Under the pieces are notes generated by a model. The model was not told the DNA's origin, searched no databases, and saw nothing but the letters and a program-made list of their open reading frames with translations. The translations under genes were made by a program, and so were the position numbers. Positions 49,307 to 58,693 of a DNA stretch of 64,000 bases are shown here, piece after piece. The stretch's first letter is position 1. The number at the start of each line of letters is the position of its first letter. The stretch is from assembly GCA_013287985.1 (NCBI GenBank), contig JABDCT010000002.1, positions 1-64,000 on the forward strand, in the 5' to 3' direction. The DNA is from Chlamydiota bacterium. GTDB taxonomy: Bacteria; Chlamydiota; Chlamydiia; Chlamydiales; Rhabdochlamydiaceae.

Positions 49307-49380
49307 AGGACATAAAAAATACCCGAGGAAAGAAATTAAAGTCTAGACAACAGGGCGCTGGCTGATGTAAATGTGAAAAC

Positions 49381-50238
49381 GTGAAAAGAAAATTCAAGAT
49401 TACACTTCTTGCTCTGATAGCGATTGGAATTGCGCTTCTGGCAGTGGGTTTAATGCTCAGAGCGGACATCCCTATTTTGAATCCGAAAGGATGGATCGGC
49501 GTCAAAGAGCGCAGACTCCTCATTATTTCGACGCTTCTCATGCTAATCGTCGTCGTTCCTGTGTATTTTCTGGCGTGGTACATTGCATGGAAATACAGAG
49601 AGGATAATACCAAGGCGAAATACGATCCCACCGTTGACAACAACATCCTCCTTGAAGCGATCTGGTGGGGAGTCCCCGGGGTTATCATTCTTGTTCTCTC
49701 CGTCTATACCCTACAAGGCTGCCGCGAGTTAGATCCTTTCAAACCTCTCGATTCAGAGGTGAAGGCTTTAACTGTCCAAGTGGTGGCGCTCGAATGGAAG
49801 TGGCTCTTTATCTATCCAGACCAGGGGATTGCGACGGTTAATTACATGCGGATTCCTAAAGATACTCCCATCAACTTCAAGATCACTGCAGATGCTCCCA
49901 TGAACTCATTTTGGATCCCCGCACTAGGCGGACAGATTTACGCCATGCCCGGAATGAGCACGAAATTACATCTTATCGCCGATGAGGTCGGCAGCTATAA
50001 AGGCCTCTCTGCCAATTTAAGCGGAATGGGTTTTGCCGGAATGACGTTTATCGCAGAGTCTACGACTCTTGAAGATTTTGATGCGTGGGTGCAATCGGTC
50101 AAGGCAGCGCCTAGCGGTCTGACCGATCAGGTATACAAGCAGCTTGTGGAGCCGACGATTAACAATCCAGTCGCACTCTACTCATTGCAAGTTCAAGGTC
50201 TTTACGACCAGATCGTCATGAAATACATGGAGCGCTAA
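49381..50238 (+). CDS. cyoA: Cytochrome bo3 quinol oxidase subunit II
   Basis: The membrane-anchored subunit of the bo3-type terminal oxidase, 285 residues, starting with GTG. Two N-terminal membrane helices are followed by the cupredoxin domain (VQVVALEWKWLFIYPDQGIA; PMNSFWIPALGGQIYAMPG), which lacks the CuA cysteines, as expected of a quinol oxidase. There is no lipobox cysteine at the end of the first helix, unlike E. coli CyoA. First gene of cyoABCDE; the gap to cyoB is six bases. Confidence 0.94.
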   Translation: MKRKFKITLLALIAIGIALLAVGLMLRADIPILNPKGWIGVKERRLLIISTLLMLIVVVPVYFLAWYIAWKYREDNTKAKYDPTVDNNILLEAIWWGVPGVIILVLSVYTLQGCRELDPFKPLDSEVKALTVQVVALEWKWLFIYPDQGIATVNYMRIPKDTPINFKITADAPMNSFWIPALGGQIYAMPGMSTKLHLIADEVGSYKGLSANLSGMGFAGMTFIAESTTLEDFDAWVQSVKAAPSGLTDQVYKQLVEPTINNPVALYSLQVQGLYDQIVMKYMER

Positions 50239-50244
50239 AAGCGT

Positions 50245-52203
50245 ATGTTAGGAAGATTAACACTTGAGGCTCTCAGTCAAGATCCCATCGAAACGACAGC
50301 AAACGTCTTTTCGCTTGTTGCCGCCATTTTCATCATCGGGCTTCTATTTTACAAGCATCGCTGGGGGTGGCTGTGGAAAGAGTGGCTGACGACTCTTGAC
50401 CCTAAAAAGATTGGCGTGATGTACATGATCGTAGCGGGTGCGATGCTCTTCAAGGGAATCGTCGATGCTCTTTTGATGCGCGCTCAGCAGGTCACGGCTA
50501 TCGGCGACGCACAAGGTCTTTTAGATCCTCTCCATTATCAGCAGATCTTTACTGCCCACGGCACAACGATGATCTTCTTTGTGGGGATGGGAATCATCTT
50601 TGCCCTCATGAATTTAATGATTCCGCTGCAGATCGGAGCGCGCGATGTCGCCTATCCTTTTCTCAATGCCCTCAGTTTCTGGCTCTTTGCAGCCGGCGCC
50701 ATGCTGGTCATCATCTCTCTTGCTATCGGTAAGTTTTCCGCAACCGGTTGGGTCGCCTATCCGCCTCTCTCGGGATTGAAGTACAACCCGGGTGTCGGGG
50801 TGGACTACTGGATATGGAGCGTGCAGATTGCCGGCGTGGGCAGCTTGATGTCCGGCATTAATTTCTTTGTGACGATTTTTAAGATGCGCTGTCCGGGTAT
50901 GACTCTCATGAAAATGCCCATCTTTACCTGGAGCATTATTGGGGCGCTCGTTCTCATCCTGTTTGCTTTTCCTATCCTGACTGCGACAGTGACGATGCTC
51001 GCCTTAGATCGCATGCTCGGGATGCATTTTTTCACCCCCGACTTTGGGGGTAATCCGATGATGTATATCAACCTGATCTGGGCGTGGGGCCATCCCGAGG
51101 TGTACATCTTGATCCTGCCTGCGTTTGGAGTCTTTTCTGATGTCGTCTCTACCTTCTCGCGCAAGCCTCTTTTTGGCTATACGTCGATGGTCTGGGCGAT
51201 TATTGCGATTACGTTCCTCTCTTACATCGTCTGGTTGCACCACTTCTTTACAATGGGCGCGGGGGCCAACGTCAACGCCTTCTTTGGCATCATGACGATG
51301 ATCATCGCCGTTCCTACGGGGGTAAAAGTCTTCAACTGGCTCTTTACGATGCACAAAGGGCGCATCTCTTTTTCCACTCCGATGCTCTGGTTCTTAGGGT
51401 TTGCTTTTACTTTTACATTTGGAGGCATGGCAGGGGTTCTGCTCTCGATTGCACCTGTTGACTTCCAAGTGCACAATAGCTTGTTCCTCATTGCGCACTT
51501 CCATTCGGTCATCATCGGGGGTGTCGTCTTTGGCTTCTTCTCCTGCTTTACTTATATCTTCCCCAAAATCACCGGTTTCAAACTGAATGAAAAACTGGGC
51601 AGATACGCCTTTTATTGCTGGTTTTTCGGCTTTTTAGCCGCGTTCTTGCCTCTCTATCTCCTCGGACTCATGGGAGCGACCAGACGCCTCGATCGCTATG
51701 ACGCAGGACAGGGATGGGAGCCCTTATTTTGGGTAGCTGCATTTGGCGTCGTTCTTATAGCCTGTGGTCTGGGTTTCCAGATCTTACAACTGCTTGTCAG
51801 CGTGAAACAGCGCGATCAGAATCGGGATACCACCGGCGATCCATGGGATGGAAGAACTCTTGAGTGGGCCACATCTTCTCCTCCTCCGGTGTATAATTTT
51901 GCCATCATTCCGGATGGAAGAGCGCGCGATGCTTTTTGGGTGCATAAAGAGTCGATAAAAAATGGTGTCATACCGAAGAAGCCCATTTATGAAGACATCC
52001 ACATGCCCAAAAACAGCCCGATCCCGATGTATTTAGGGGTTTTAGCCTTCGTATTCGGTTTTGCACTGGTCTGGCATATCTTCTGGCTCGCGGGTTTGAG
52101 CTTTCTCGCTATCCTCGGATGTACGATTTATCGCCTTTCCGACGATCATCCCGAGTACACGATCACAGCTAAAGAAGTAGAACAAATGGAAGCAAAACGA
52201 TGA
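50245..52203 (+). CDS. cyoB: Cytochrome bo3 quinol oxidase subunit I
   Basis: The catalytic proton-pumping subunit, 652 residues and about 15 helices. It carries the low-spin heme ligand H105 in TAHGTTMIF, the copper-ligand motif WAWGHPEVYILILPAFG with the His-Tyr cross-link pair, the HHFFTMG histidines, and HFHSVIIGG for both hemes. Length and order match CyoB. It reduces oxygen with electrons from ubiquinol or menaquinol. The stop overlaps cyoC by four bases. Confidence 0.97.
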   Translation: MLGRLTLEALSQDPIETTANVFSLVAAIFIIGLLFYKHRWGWLWKEWLTTLDPKKIGVMYMIVAGAMLFKGIVDALLMRAQQVTAIGDAQGLLDPLHYQQIFTAHGTTMIFFVGMGIIFALMNLMIPLQIGARDVAYPFLNALSFWLFAAGAMLVIISLAIGKFSATGWVAYPPLSGLKYNPGVGVDYWIWSVQIAGVGSLMSGINFFVTIFKMRCPGMTLMKMPIFTWSIIGALVLILFAFPILTATVTMLALDRMLGMHFFTPDFGGNPMMYINLIWAWGHPEVYILILPAFGVFSDVVSTFSRKPLFGYTSMVWAIIAITFLSYIVWLHHFFTMGAGANVNAFFGIMTMIIAVPTGVKVFNWLFTMHKGRISFSTPMLWFLGFAFTFTFGGMAGVLLSIAPVDFQVHNSLFLIAHFHSVIIGGVVFGFFSCFTYIFPKITGFKLNEKLGRYAFYCWFFGFLAAFLPLYLLGLMGATRRLDRYDAGQGWEPLFWVAAFGVVLIACGLGFQILQLLVSVKQRDQNRDTTGDPWDGRTLEWATSSPPPVYNFAIIPDGRARDAFWVHKESIKNGVIPKKPIYEDIHMPKNSPIPMYLGVLAFVFGFALVWHIFWLAGLSFLAILGCTIYRLSDDHPEYTITAKEVEQMEAKR

Positions 52204-52763
52204 GTAGTGCAGCAGAAGTAGTCCATTCACGAACGGTTTACGGATTCTGGGTCTATTTGATGACCGACTGTATTTTGTTCGGCGTTCTCTTTGCGACCTT
52301 TGTCGTCCTCCACCCCAACACGTATAACAAGGAGCTCTTCAGCCTGCCCTTTGTGCTCGCCGAAACCCTGATCCTTCTAGTCAGCAGCTTCACCTGCGGG
52401 TTTCTACCCGGAGCGATGCGAGAGAATAACAGGCATAAGGCTCTATTCTGGTTTGCGGTCACTTTCTTGCTGGGAGCTGCATTCGTCACTCTCGAATTGA
52501 CCGAGTTTACCAAGCTGGTCCGCGAAGGAAATAGCTGGCAGAAAAGCGGCTATTTTTCTGGATTTTTCACCCTTGTCGGCACCCACGGTTTCCACATCTC
52601 TGTTGGCCTGCTCTGGATGATTGTATTGATGGCGCAGATTGGCTTTCGCGGCTTTAATGATGCGAATATAAAACGCGTCGACTGCTTTAGGCTCTTCTGG
52701 CACTTCTTGGATGTCGTCTGGATCTTTATCTTCACCTTCGTCTACCTATTGGAGGCTATGTAA
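52200..52763 (+). CDS. cyoC: Cytochrome bo3 quinol oxidase subunit III
   Basis: A 187-residue, five-helix subunit of the oxidase: GFWVYLMTDCILFGVLFATF at the N-terminus and GTHGFHISVGLLWMIVLM in the fourth helix, ending with RLFWHFLDVVWIFIFTFVYL. Length and helix number are those of the CyoC type (five helices instead of seven). It starts inside the end of cyoB and is followed by the cyoD start two bases after its stop. Non-catalytic; stabilises subunit I. Confidence 0.95.
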   Translation: MSSAAEVVHSRTVYGFWVYLMTDCILFGVLFATFVVLHPNTYNKELFSLPFVLAETLILLVSSFTCGFLPGAMRENNRHKALFWFAVTFLLGAAFVTLELTEFTKLVREGNSWQKSGYFSGFFTLVGTHGFHISVGLLWMIVLMAQIGFRGFNDANIKRVDCFRLFWHFLDVVWIFIFTFVYLLEAM

Positions 52764-52764
52764 G

Positions 52765-53061
52765 ATGCGGATAGCGAGAATATACGTAATAGGGTTCGTT
52801 ACATGCCTTATCTTGACGATGGCCGCTTACCTACTGGTCGCTGAGCATCTGTTTGACCGCACCGTGCTCATCCCTATGGTTGTGGGCCTCGCCCTTACTC
52901 AAGTGGCCGTTCAGCTGCTCTGCTTCCTCAATATGGGAGCTGAGCATAAACCGCACTGGAATCTGATGATTTTTCTCTTCATGCTCCTCGTGCTAGTGAT
53001 CGTCGTTTTCGGCTCATTCTGGATCATGTCTAACCTCAACTACAACACCATGGAAATGTGA
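52765..53061 (+). CDS. cyoD: Cytochrome bo3 quinol oxidase subunit IV
   Basis: A 98-residue, three-helix subunit. I place the start at 52765 (MRIARIYVIGFVTC) because GGAGG lies at 52751-52755; a longer frame from 52711 is read-through of the overlapping cyoC end. FLNMGAEHKPHWNLMIFLFM matches the family's second/third helix region. It assists copper insertion and assembly. The stop overlaps cyoE (GTGA at 53058). Confidence 0.93.
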   Translation: MRIARIYVIGFVTCLILTMAAYLLVAEHLFDRTVLIPMVVGLALTQVAVQLLCFLNMGAEHKPHWNLMIFLFMLLVLVIVVFGSFWIMSNLNYNTMEM

Positions 53062-53918
53062 TAAAGGCATATTCCCAGCTGACAAAGCCTGGAATCATTC
53101 TGGGAAATCTGATCACCGCTGTGGCAGGCTTTATGCTGGCGACAAAAGGCGCCTCCATCCAATTCGGGCTGCTCTGTGCAACTCTCACAGGCCTTGGCCT
53201 TGTCATCGCCTCTGCCTGCGTCTTCAACAACTACTTAGACCGCCATAGAGATCAAAAGATGGAGCGCACGCGCAATCGTCCTCTTGTCCAAGGGGTGATC
53301 GCGCTTCCCCACGCCCTTATATATGCCGCTGGCCTTGGGATACTCGGACTCCTGATCCTCGCCCTATTCACTCCGGCCTTGGCAACCTGGGTTGCTCTCG
53401 CGGGCTTCTTTGGTTATGTGGTGGTCTATGGCTACTGGAAATACCGCACCACGCATGGGACGGCAATCGGAAGCATCGCCGGCGCGGTTCCTCCGGTTGT
53501 AGGGTATTGTGCAGTGACAGCCAGCTTTGATTGGGGAGCGGCCTTGCTCTTTGCCCTGCTCGTTTTGTGGCAGATGCCCCACTTCTTCGCGATTGCGATC
53601 TATCGTTTGGAAGACTATGTGGCTGCCGACATCCCTGTGCTGCCTGCAAAAAAAGGCATCCCCGCCACTAAAATACAGATGCTTCTCTACATCATCGGCT
53701 TCGTCGCCGTATCTCTGATGCTCACTTTAATGGGTTATACGGGATATGTAACCCTCGCCGTTGCGGCTCTTTTGGGTCTGACGTGGCTTGCGCTATGCAT
53801 CACAGGCTTTAAGAGCGGCAATGATCGGCTCTGGGCAAAGGGAATGTTTCGCTTTTCTCTAATAGTTATAACAGGATTGTGCCTGGTGATCTCACTAACA
53901 GGTTTATTTTCCCGTTAA
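53058..53918 (+). CDS. cyoE: Protoheme IX farnesyltransferase (heme O synthase)
   Basis: A UbiA-type prenyltransferase of 286 residues that converts heme b to heme O for the oxidase. It starts with GTG overlapping the cyoD stop. Motifs: LTKPGIILGNLITAVAGF, the metal-diphosphate site NNYLDRHRDQKMERTRNRPL, and the second site LWQMPHFFAIAIYRLEDY. Nine membrane helices are expected. Its 3' end overlaps the convergent exported-protein gene by 15 bases. It completes a self-contained bo3 oxidase operon. Confidence 0.96.
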   Translation: MIKAYSQLTKPGIILGNLITAVAGFMLATKGASIQFGLLCATLTGLGLVIASACVFNNYLDRHRDQKMERTRNRPLVQGVIALPHALIYAAGLGILGLLILALFTPALATWVALAGFFGYVVVYGYWKYRTTHGTAIGSIAGAVPPVVGYCAVTASFDWGAALLFALLVLWQMPHFFAIAIYRLEDYVAADIPVLPAKKGIPATKIQMLLYIIGFVAVSLMLTLMGYTGYVTLAVAALLGLTWLALCITGFKSGNDRLWAKGMFRFSLIVITGLCLVISLTGLFSR

Positions 53919-55310
53919 AAAAACATTGCCTTCTTGGTCGATAGCAAACTCTGCTTTCAACGACTCAGGCGCAGTTTTTGCCACTCCGGCCATTTTATTG
54001 AAGTTGAGAGGAATATTCGCATCCACTTCATGTTTTGCTAGCATCTCTTTGTGTTTTTCGAGCACTCGCGCAATGAAGGGCAATCCCATTGTGATCGCAT
54101 TGGATAGACGCTCTTCTTTTGTAGAGCCTAGCATAGGATTGTTGGAGAGATTCACCAATACAGCAGGCATGTAAGTAGGCGTGCGGCCCGGTTGGTCGCC
54201 CTTTTTCACATCGAGTTGTGCTGCGATCTTTGACGCGTCTAATTGGCCCATCGCCTTTTTGAGAATAGCTCCCTCCTCGGGAGTAAACAGGCGCAGCATA
54301 GCTCCTATGCGGGTCAAGACGCGGTCGCCTTCATCTTGAGGATTTAAGCCGAGCCAAGAAGAACGCGTGGCTACATAGTCATTGTAAGCATCCATTTCTG
54401 ATTTGTTCGGATCGGAGAGGACTCTTACAGAATGGCCCATAGCCTGCATGGCGTTGTGGGTGGATTCCGTATAAACAACACAGGAGTCCTTGTTGACGTG
54501 GCCTTGAGCTCCGGCGACATCGCAGGTATGCACAAAGAGATCAAATGAGAGCGCAACCGGGTCATTATGAGGGATTTTACTTTCTTTGAGTTTGTTGAAT
54601 ATGCCAGTGCCACCTTCTAGGTGATACACGTGGCCATAGTGGGCTAAGTTAGCGATCTCAACGAGAAGCTTTTTGGTGGGAGCCGGAAGCCTGGCGAACG
54701 ATGGGCAGAGCTCGGGATGCTTCTCGACAATGTGCATCGCTTCTCCATAGAAGTCATCTTGGTCAGGAGCTGTAACACCGAAAGGCTTGAAGAGTTCTCG
54801 GGCTTTTCCGCTTTTTCCCATATCTCCGAGTACAAGAGCGGTTTCCATTGCCTCTGCCATCTGCTGCTCAGAAAGACCTTCCCACTTGGATTTGAGTAGG
54901 GCCTGGCCTTGTTCGTGTAGGGTGCGGAAGCTTTCGCGTGATAGTTTAGCGTCTTTGGGCTGTGCGGCAGTGAACGTGGCATAGGCCTTGTCGCTGCCAT
55001 CTAAAATGAGCTTGAGGCAGTGCAGGGTCATGATCGTGCGGTCGAATTCAACGAACTTTTGGCCGAAGAGCTGCTCTGAATAGGGTCCTTGGCTCGTGGC
55101 TTGTCCCTCTTCGGTTTTGCGGACATTGGCGTCAGCTAGCCACAGAATTTCAGGATGCTTGGCGACGCATTTTTCCACCCACAGCCTTCCTTCCAATGAA
55201 GAGTAGATAATAGGTGCGCTTTTTTCACTTTCTTGAGCAAATAAACCGACGCTGGTCAGAGCGACTGTTCCAAATAGTAAGAATAGACCGACTTTACTAG
55301 CTTTAGTCAT
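53904..55310 (-). CDS. Exported hypothetical protein with HxxH and HTCD motifs
   Basis: A 468-residue protein from the ATG at 55310, after AGGTGAT, giving the signal peptide MTKASKVGLFLLFGTVALTS. The long mature part is soluble. Around residues 245-290 it contains LAHYGHVYHLEGGTG and, later, LFVHTCDVAGA, spaced histidines and aspartates that recall HD-type metal phosphohydrolases, although the order does not fit a standard profile that I can name. The C-terminal third is rich in helices. Probably periplasmic. It is convergent with cyoE, and its leader faces the HIT-family gene. Confidence 0.72.
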   Translation of the reverse strand: MTKASKVGLFLLFGTVALTSVGLFAQESEKSAPIIYSSLEGRLWVEKCVAKHPEILWLADANVRKTEEGQATSQGPYSEQLFGQKFVEFDRTIMTLHCLKLILDGSDKAYATFTAAQPKDAKLSRESFRTLHEQGQALLKSKWEGLSEQQMAEAMETALVLGDMGKSGKARELFKPFGVTAPDQDDFYGEAMHIVEKHPELCPSFARLPAPTKKLLVEIANLAHYGHVYHLEGGTGIFNKLKESKIPHNDPVALSFDLFVHTCDVAGAQGHVNKDSCVVYTESTHNAMQAMGHSVRVLSDPNKSEMDAYNDYVATRSSWLGLNPQDEGDRVLTRIGAMLRLFTPEEGAILKKAMGQLDASKIAAQLDVKKGDQPGRTPTYMPAVLVNLSNNPMLGSTKEERLSNAITMGLPFIARVLEKHKEMLAKHEVDANIPLNFNKMAGVAKTAPESLKAEFAIDQEGNVFLTGK

Positions 55311-55461
55311 ATCACCTGGGGGGTTAGATTTAGTTTGGGTGAAACATCTCTTTTGATGATCAAAAAGAGGCGGGACAGAAAATTGAATGAGCGAAATACT
55401 CTGAAGCAAATTGGCCTTAACATAGAATTGTGGTATATTATCAACGTACGGAAAATTGCAC

Positions 55462-55989
55462 ATGCACAAAAAATCCCTTTACATCCTTTTTGCAGTCAGT
55501 TGCGTGGCTATAGGCTACTTTTTTCTCTATTCGAAAAAACCATCTGATGGGTATTGCGCCTTTTGCGATGAAAAAGTCGTGGAATTTCAAAAATTTTATG
55601 AGGACGATCTCGTCCTGGCGCTCTACACCCATAAGCCGGTCTTGCCCGGCCACTGCCTGATTATCCCTAAAAGGCATGTGGAGCGGTTTGAAATGCTCAC
55701 CGATGAAGAAATAACGCAGATGGGGCGGGTGATTAAAAAAGTCAATGATGCAGTAACTGTAGTTTTTGAGACATCTGCTTACCTTTTGCTGCAAAAAAAT
55801 GGGTACGAGGTGGGACAGACGGTCCCTCATGTCCATTTTCACTACATTCCCCGAAAAGCAGGGGATGATTCGATGGTAACACTCCTCTTCAAAATGGTCA
55901 TTGCGAATGCGCGCAAGCCCCTACCACCCGCTGAAACCCAAAAAGTAGTGGAACAAATGAAAAATGCAATGAAAATGGGTTCTGATTAA
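55462..55989 (+). CDS. HIT-family protein with N-terminal membrane anchor
   Basis: A 175-residue protein starting at the ATG at 55462; a TTG two codons earlier is less likely. The N-terminus KKSLYILFAVSCVAIGYFF is a signal or anchor, followed by a HIT domain: YCAFCDEKV, VLPGHCLIIPKRHVERF and the signature GQTVPHVHFHYIPR with all three histidines. Relatives hydrolyse nucleotide derivatives such as adenosine-AMP esters and dinucleoside polyphosphates. Membrane attachment outside the cytosol is unusual for the family. The next gene is another HIT-like protein 21 bases downstream. Confidence 0.86.
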   Translation: MHKKSLYILFAVSCVAIGYFFLYSKKPSDGYCAFCDEKVVEFQKFYEDDLVLALYTHKPVLPGHCLIIPKRHVERFEMLTDEEITQMGRVIKKVNDAVTVVFETSAYLLLQKNGYEVGQTVPHVHFHYIPRKAGDDSMVTLLFKMVIANARKPLPPAETQKVVEQMKNAMKMGSD

Positions 55990-56010
55990 CAGGCCCTACC
56001 CGGAGAACAC

Positions 56011-56424
56011 ATGGATTATGAAAAACTTAAAATAAAATCCTACAAACACTGGGAAGTATATCTGCATGAAAATCAGTGTTATCTCGGACGCGTCTTTATC
56101 CAACTGAAAGATGATGAGAAAGTGGAAGATTTTTTAGCGATTGAGGGAGAGGTGAGAGATGAGTTTTTCCTTATCGGGGAAGAAGTGAAGCATGCCCTAA
56201 ATACCCTTTTCAAGCCCGATAAGATGAATTATGCTGCCTTGAGCAATGTGTCTGAAAGAATCCATGTTCATTGCGTACCGCGTTACAAAACAGCGCGTGA
56301 ATTTAGTGGGGTGGTCTTTTTGGATCAGCGTTGGGGCAAAAACTACGCCCCATACGATCGTTCTTTCGTCTTGGATGAATCCCTTCTTTTTAGCATCAGA
56401 GATGCGCTCATTCAATCGCTCTGA
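56011..56424 (+). CDS. HIT-like protein with incomplete histidine triad
   Basis: A 137-residue protein with the HIT-like fold: KHWEVYLHENQCYLGRVFIQ at the start and ERIHVHCVPRY near residue 85. Aligned on the terminal PR, the triad reads R-I-H-V-H, so the first histidine is replaced by arginine while the second and third remain. No signal peptide is seen. It is the second gene of a HIT pair; the 3' end overlaps the efflux lipoprotein gene on the other strand by 13 bases. Confidence 0.75.
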   Translation: MDYEKLKIKSYKHWEVYLHENQCYLGRVFIQLKDDEKVEDFLAIEGEVRDEFFLIGEEVKHALNTLFKPDKMNYAALSNVSERIHVHCVPRYKTAREFSGVVFLDQRWGKNYAPYDRSFVLDESLLFSIRDALIQSL

Positions 56425-57794
56425 ACACCCAGAGCGCGCATAAGGCGGATCCAAGCGAGGATCTGCTCGCCTTTTAAGGCGATGGTGCGACGGCCTACCT
56501 CCAGAGTGGTGTTTTCCGTGTCTGAGACGAGAAGATAGGAGATTAGCCCTGAATCAAAGCGGTCTTTAGCGAGATAGGCGGTATCTTGCGCGGCGGTTAA
56601 GGCGCGTTCTTGCGCATCGAATTGCAGACGGAGATAATGGATCCCCGACAAGGCATCTTCTACATCTTGAAAAGCCTGATTTACGGTCCTCTGGTAAGAG
56701 GCAAAAGCTCCTTTAAAGGCTGCTTTTGTGAGGTTGACCTTTGCATTGCGCCTGCCCCCGTCGTAGAGAGGCGCTAGGATGTTAAGTGCGTACTGCCAGT
56801 AGCGCGCCTGCCACTCGAAGAGGTGTTTGAGTGCAGGGCTAGACAGTCCAAGGGTCGCGGTGAGAGGGAATGAGGGAAAATAGTCTTTGATCGCCACGTC
56901 GACGTCCGAGCGTCCGGCAGCGACAAGGCTCAGCTCGCGCTGGACGTCGGCTCTTCTAAGCACTACCTCTGAGGGCAGAATGGCAGGAACGGGGGGAACG
57001 GCAGAGGGGAGTGTTCCAATGGGGAGTGTCCAAGAGGAGGGTGCTCTGCCGAGGAGCAGAGCAAGAGCGTTCTCTTCTATAGTGCGCAACCTTCTGGCGG
57101 CTTCCAGCTGTGCTTCAGCGAGGGATAGTTCGAGTCTGGCGCTGGAAAGATTCAAATCAGACTCGCACCCCGCCTCGGATCTGCATGAATAGATGTCGAC
57201 CGTGTCTTTGCGCGCCTCTACCGCCTGGAATAAATAGAGCACTTCTTCTTCTAGGGTGCGCAATGAGATGTAGCGGGTGGCGACTTCAGTGACGACGTTT
57301 TGGTAGACGAATTCATATTCCCACTCGGCAGCTTCTTCTCGATGCCGCGCGCTTGTTTCCTCAGCTTTTAGTTTTCCCCACAGATCGAGTTCATAGCCAA
57401 AGTAGGCAAGGAAGTTATACTGGCGCTGCTCGACCCGTTCCAACTTGTGCGGAGAGCCGAAAAAGCGCGGGTTGATGAGCGTCTCGTCGGCTTCTACATA
57501 GCCGTTAAAATCTGCTGTGGGTCGGGTTTTTGCATGCTCTTTTTTGACGAGCGCTCTGGCTTCGCTAATGCGAGACATAGCGATTTGCAGATCAAAATTG
57601 GCGCGGATCGCCTCCTCTTCGAGATCGTTTAAGACCGGGTCATTAAAAAGCTCCCAAAAGCGATTTTTCTGGGGAAAATCGGCATCCGACTGCACCGTCT
57701 GCTTCCAGCTAACGGGAATTTCCGTCTCGGGGAGATCGGGCTGGTATTTCCCGCACGCAGATAGGAGGATTAAAAGTAGAGCGGCTTTTTTCAT
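56412..57794 (-). CDS. Outer-membrane efflux lipoprotein (TolC/NodT type)
   Basis: A 460-residue outer-membrane channel. MKKAALLLILLSACGK is a lipoprotein signal with the lipobox LSAC. The mature part has the double OEP repeat: FWELFNDPVLNDLEEEAIRAN and, later, ALNILAPLYDGGRRNAKVNL and YQRTVNQAFQDVEDALSGI. The start overlaps the stop of the membrane-fusion gene (57791-57794). With the three genes upstream it makes a complete tripartite ABC efflux system. Confidence 0.92.
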   Translation of the reverse strand: MKKAALLLILLSACGKYQPDLPETEIPVSWKQTVQSDADFPQKNRFWELFNDPVLNDLEEEAIRANFDLQIAMSRISEARALVKKEHAKTRPTADFNGYVEADETLINPRFFGSPHKLERVEQRQYNFLAYFGYELDLWGKLKAEETSARHREEAAEWEYEFVYQNVVTEVATRYISLRTLEEEVLYLFQAVEARKDTVDIYSCRSEAGCESDLNLSSARLELSLAEAQLEAARRLRTIEENALALLLGRAPSSWTLPIGTLPSAVPPVPAILPSEVVLRRADVQRELSLVAAGRSDVDVAIKDYFPSFPLTATLGLSSPALKHLFEWQARYWQYALNILAPLYDGGRRNAKVNLTKAAFKGAFASYQRTVNQAFQDVEDALSGIHYLRLQFDAQERALTAAQDTAYLAKDRFDSGLISYLLVSDTENTTLEVGRRTIALKGEQILAWIRLMRALGVQSD

Positions 57795-58693
57795 TTCTCC
57801 TCAACGTGGCGTTCGATGAAGACATCGACCTGCTGGCCGATATAGAGGCTCAAATCTTGCGGGGGCGTAAAGGTATAGATAAGCTGCAAAACCCGCGTGT
57901 CGACTTTTTCTTTGCTCGAACCCGTCAGCGACTTTTTCGGGATGACATAGGGCTCAATGCGCACAAAGTGGAGTGGGATGGCGAACTCGGGGCGGTTTTT
58001 AGGATGGGCGACACCAGACGCCATAGGGGCGATCCGCGAGGCATTATGCTCGTCGACATCGACGCGGACCTGATAGGCGCTTAAGTCTCCGACGACAAAT
58101 GGGGGAGTGTCAGTATGGGCACATAGGATGTATTCGCCTGCTTTGATGTTCTTTTGGATCACGACGCCGTCGATCGGAGAGCGGATGATGAGGCGTTCAA
58201 TCATCGCCTCGATCTTTTCTCTTTCCATTTGCGCCTGATGCCAGGTGGCACGCGCCACCATCTCATCATTTTCTTTAGATTGGAGCTCTTCTTGGCTAAT
58301 CGCTCGTGCGTCTTTGATCGAGCGCAGGCGGGCGAGCTGATCTTGGACTTTTTTGTGCTCGGCAAGGGCAACTTTTTCTTTCGCCAGATGGATTTTTAGG
58401 TCAGCATCCAGCTCGCGTGTGTCTAACTTAAATAGGCGATCGCCTTTTTTGACCGGGTTCCACACATCGGCAAAGACAGCGTGCACAATACCGTCGGATG
58501 GAGAGCCAACCGCCACGTTTTCGCCTACGGCTTCGATGATTCCCGACGCTGCGATGCTATTGGACTGAGGTTTTTGGGCAGGGAGGACGATGGGTTTAGG
58601 CTCTAAGGGTGGAGTCATCGACTTTTTGACTACCCACACGGCAGAGATGACCCCCAATAAAGCGAATACAAAAGCCAGTTTTTTACGAAGCAT
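57791..58693 (-). CDS. Membrane-fusion protein of ABC efflux system (HlyD/DevB type)
   Basis: An adaptor of 300 residues from the ATG at 58693 (MLRKKLAFVFALLGVISAVW, one N-terminal membrane helix). It contains the lipoyl-like segment GIIEAVGENVAVGSPSDGIV, a coiled-coil hairpin (LAKEKVALAEHKKVQDQLAR) and RSPIDGVVIQKNIKAGEYI. The ATG lies inside the 3' end of the ATPase gene (11-base overlap), and the stop overlaps the OEP gene. It links the inner-membrane pump with the outer-membrane channel. The cargo is unknown. Confidence 0.9.
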   Translation of the reverse strand: MLRKKLAFVFALLGVISAVWVVKKSMTPPLEPKPIVLPAQKPQSNSIAASGIIEAVGENVAVGSPSDGIVHAVFADVWNPVKKGDRLFKLDTRELDADLKIHLAKEKVALAEHKKVQDQLARLRSIKDARAISQEELQSKENDEMVARATWHQAQMEREKIEAMIERLIIRSPIDGVVIQKNIKAGEYILCAHTDTPPFVVGDLSAYQVRVDVDEHNASRIAPMASGVAHPKNRPEFAIPLHFVRIEPYVIPKKSLTGSSKEKVDTRVLQLIYTFTPPQDLSLYIGQQVDVFIERHVEEK

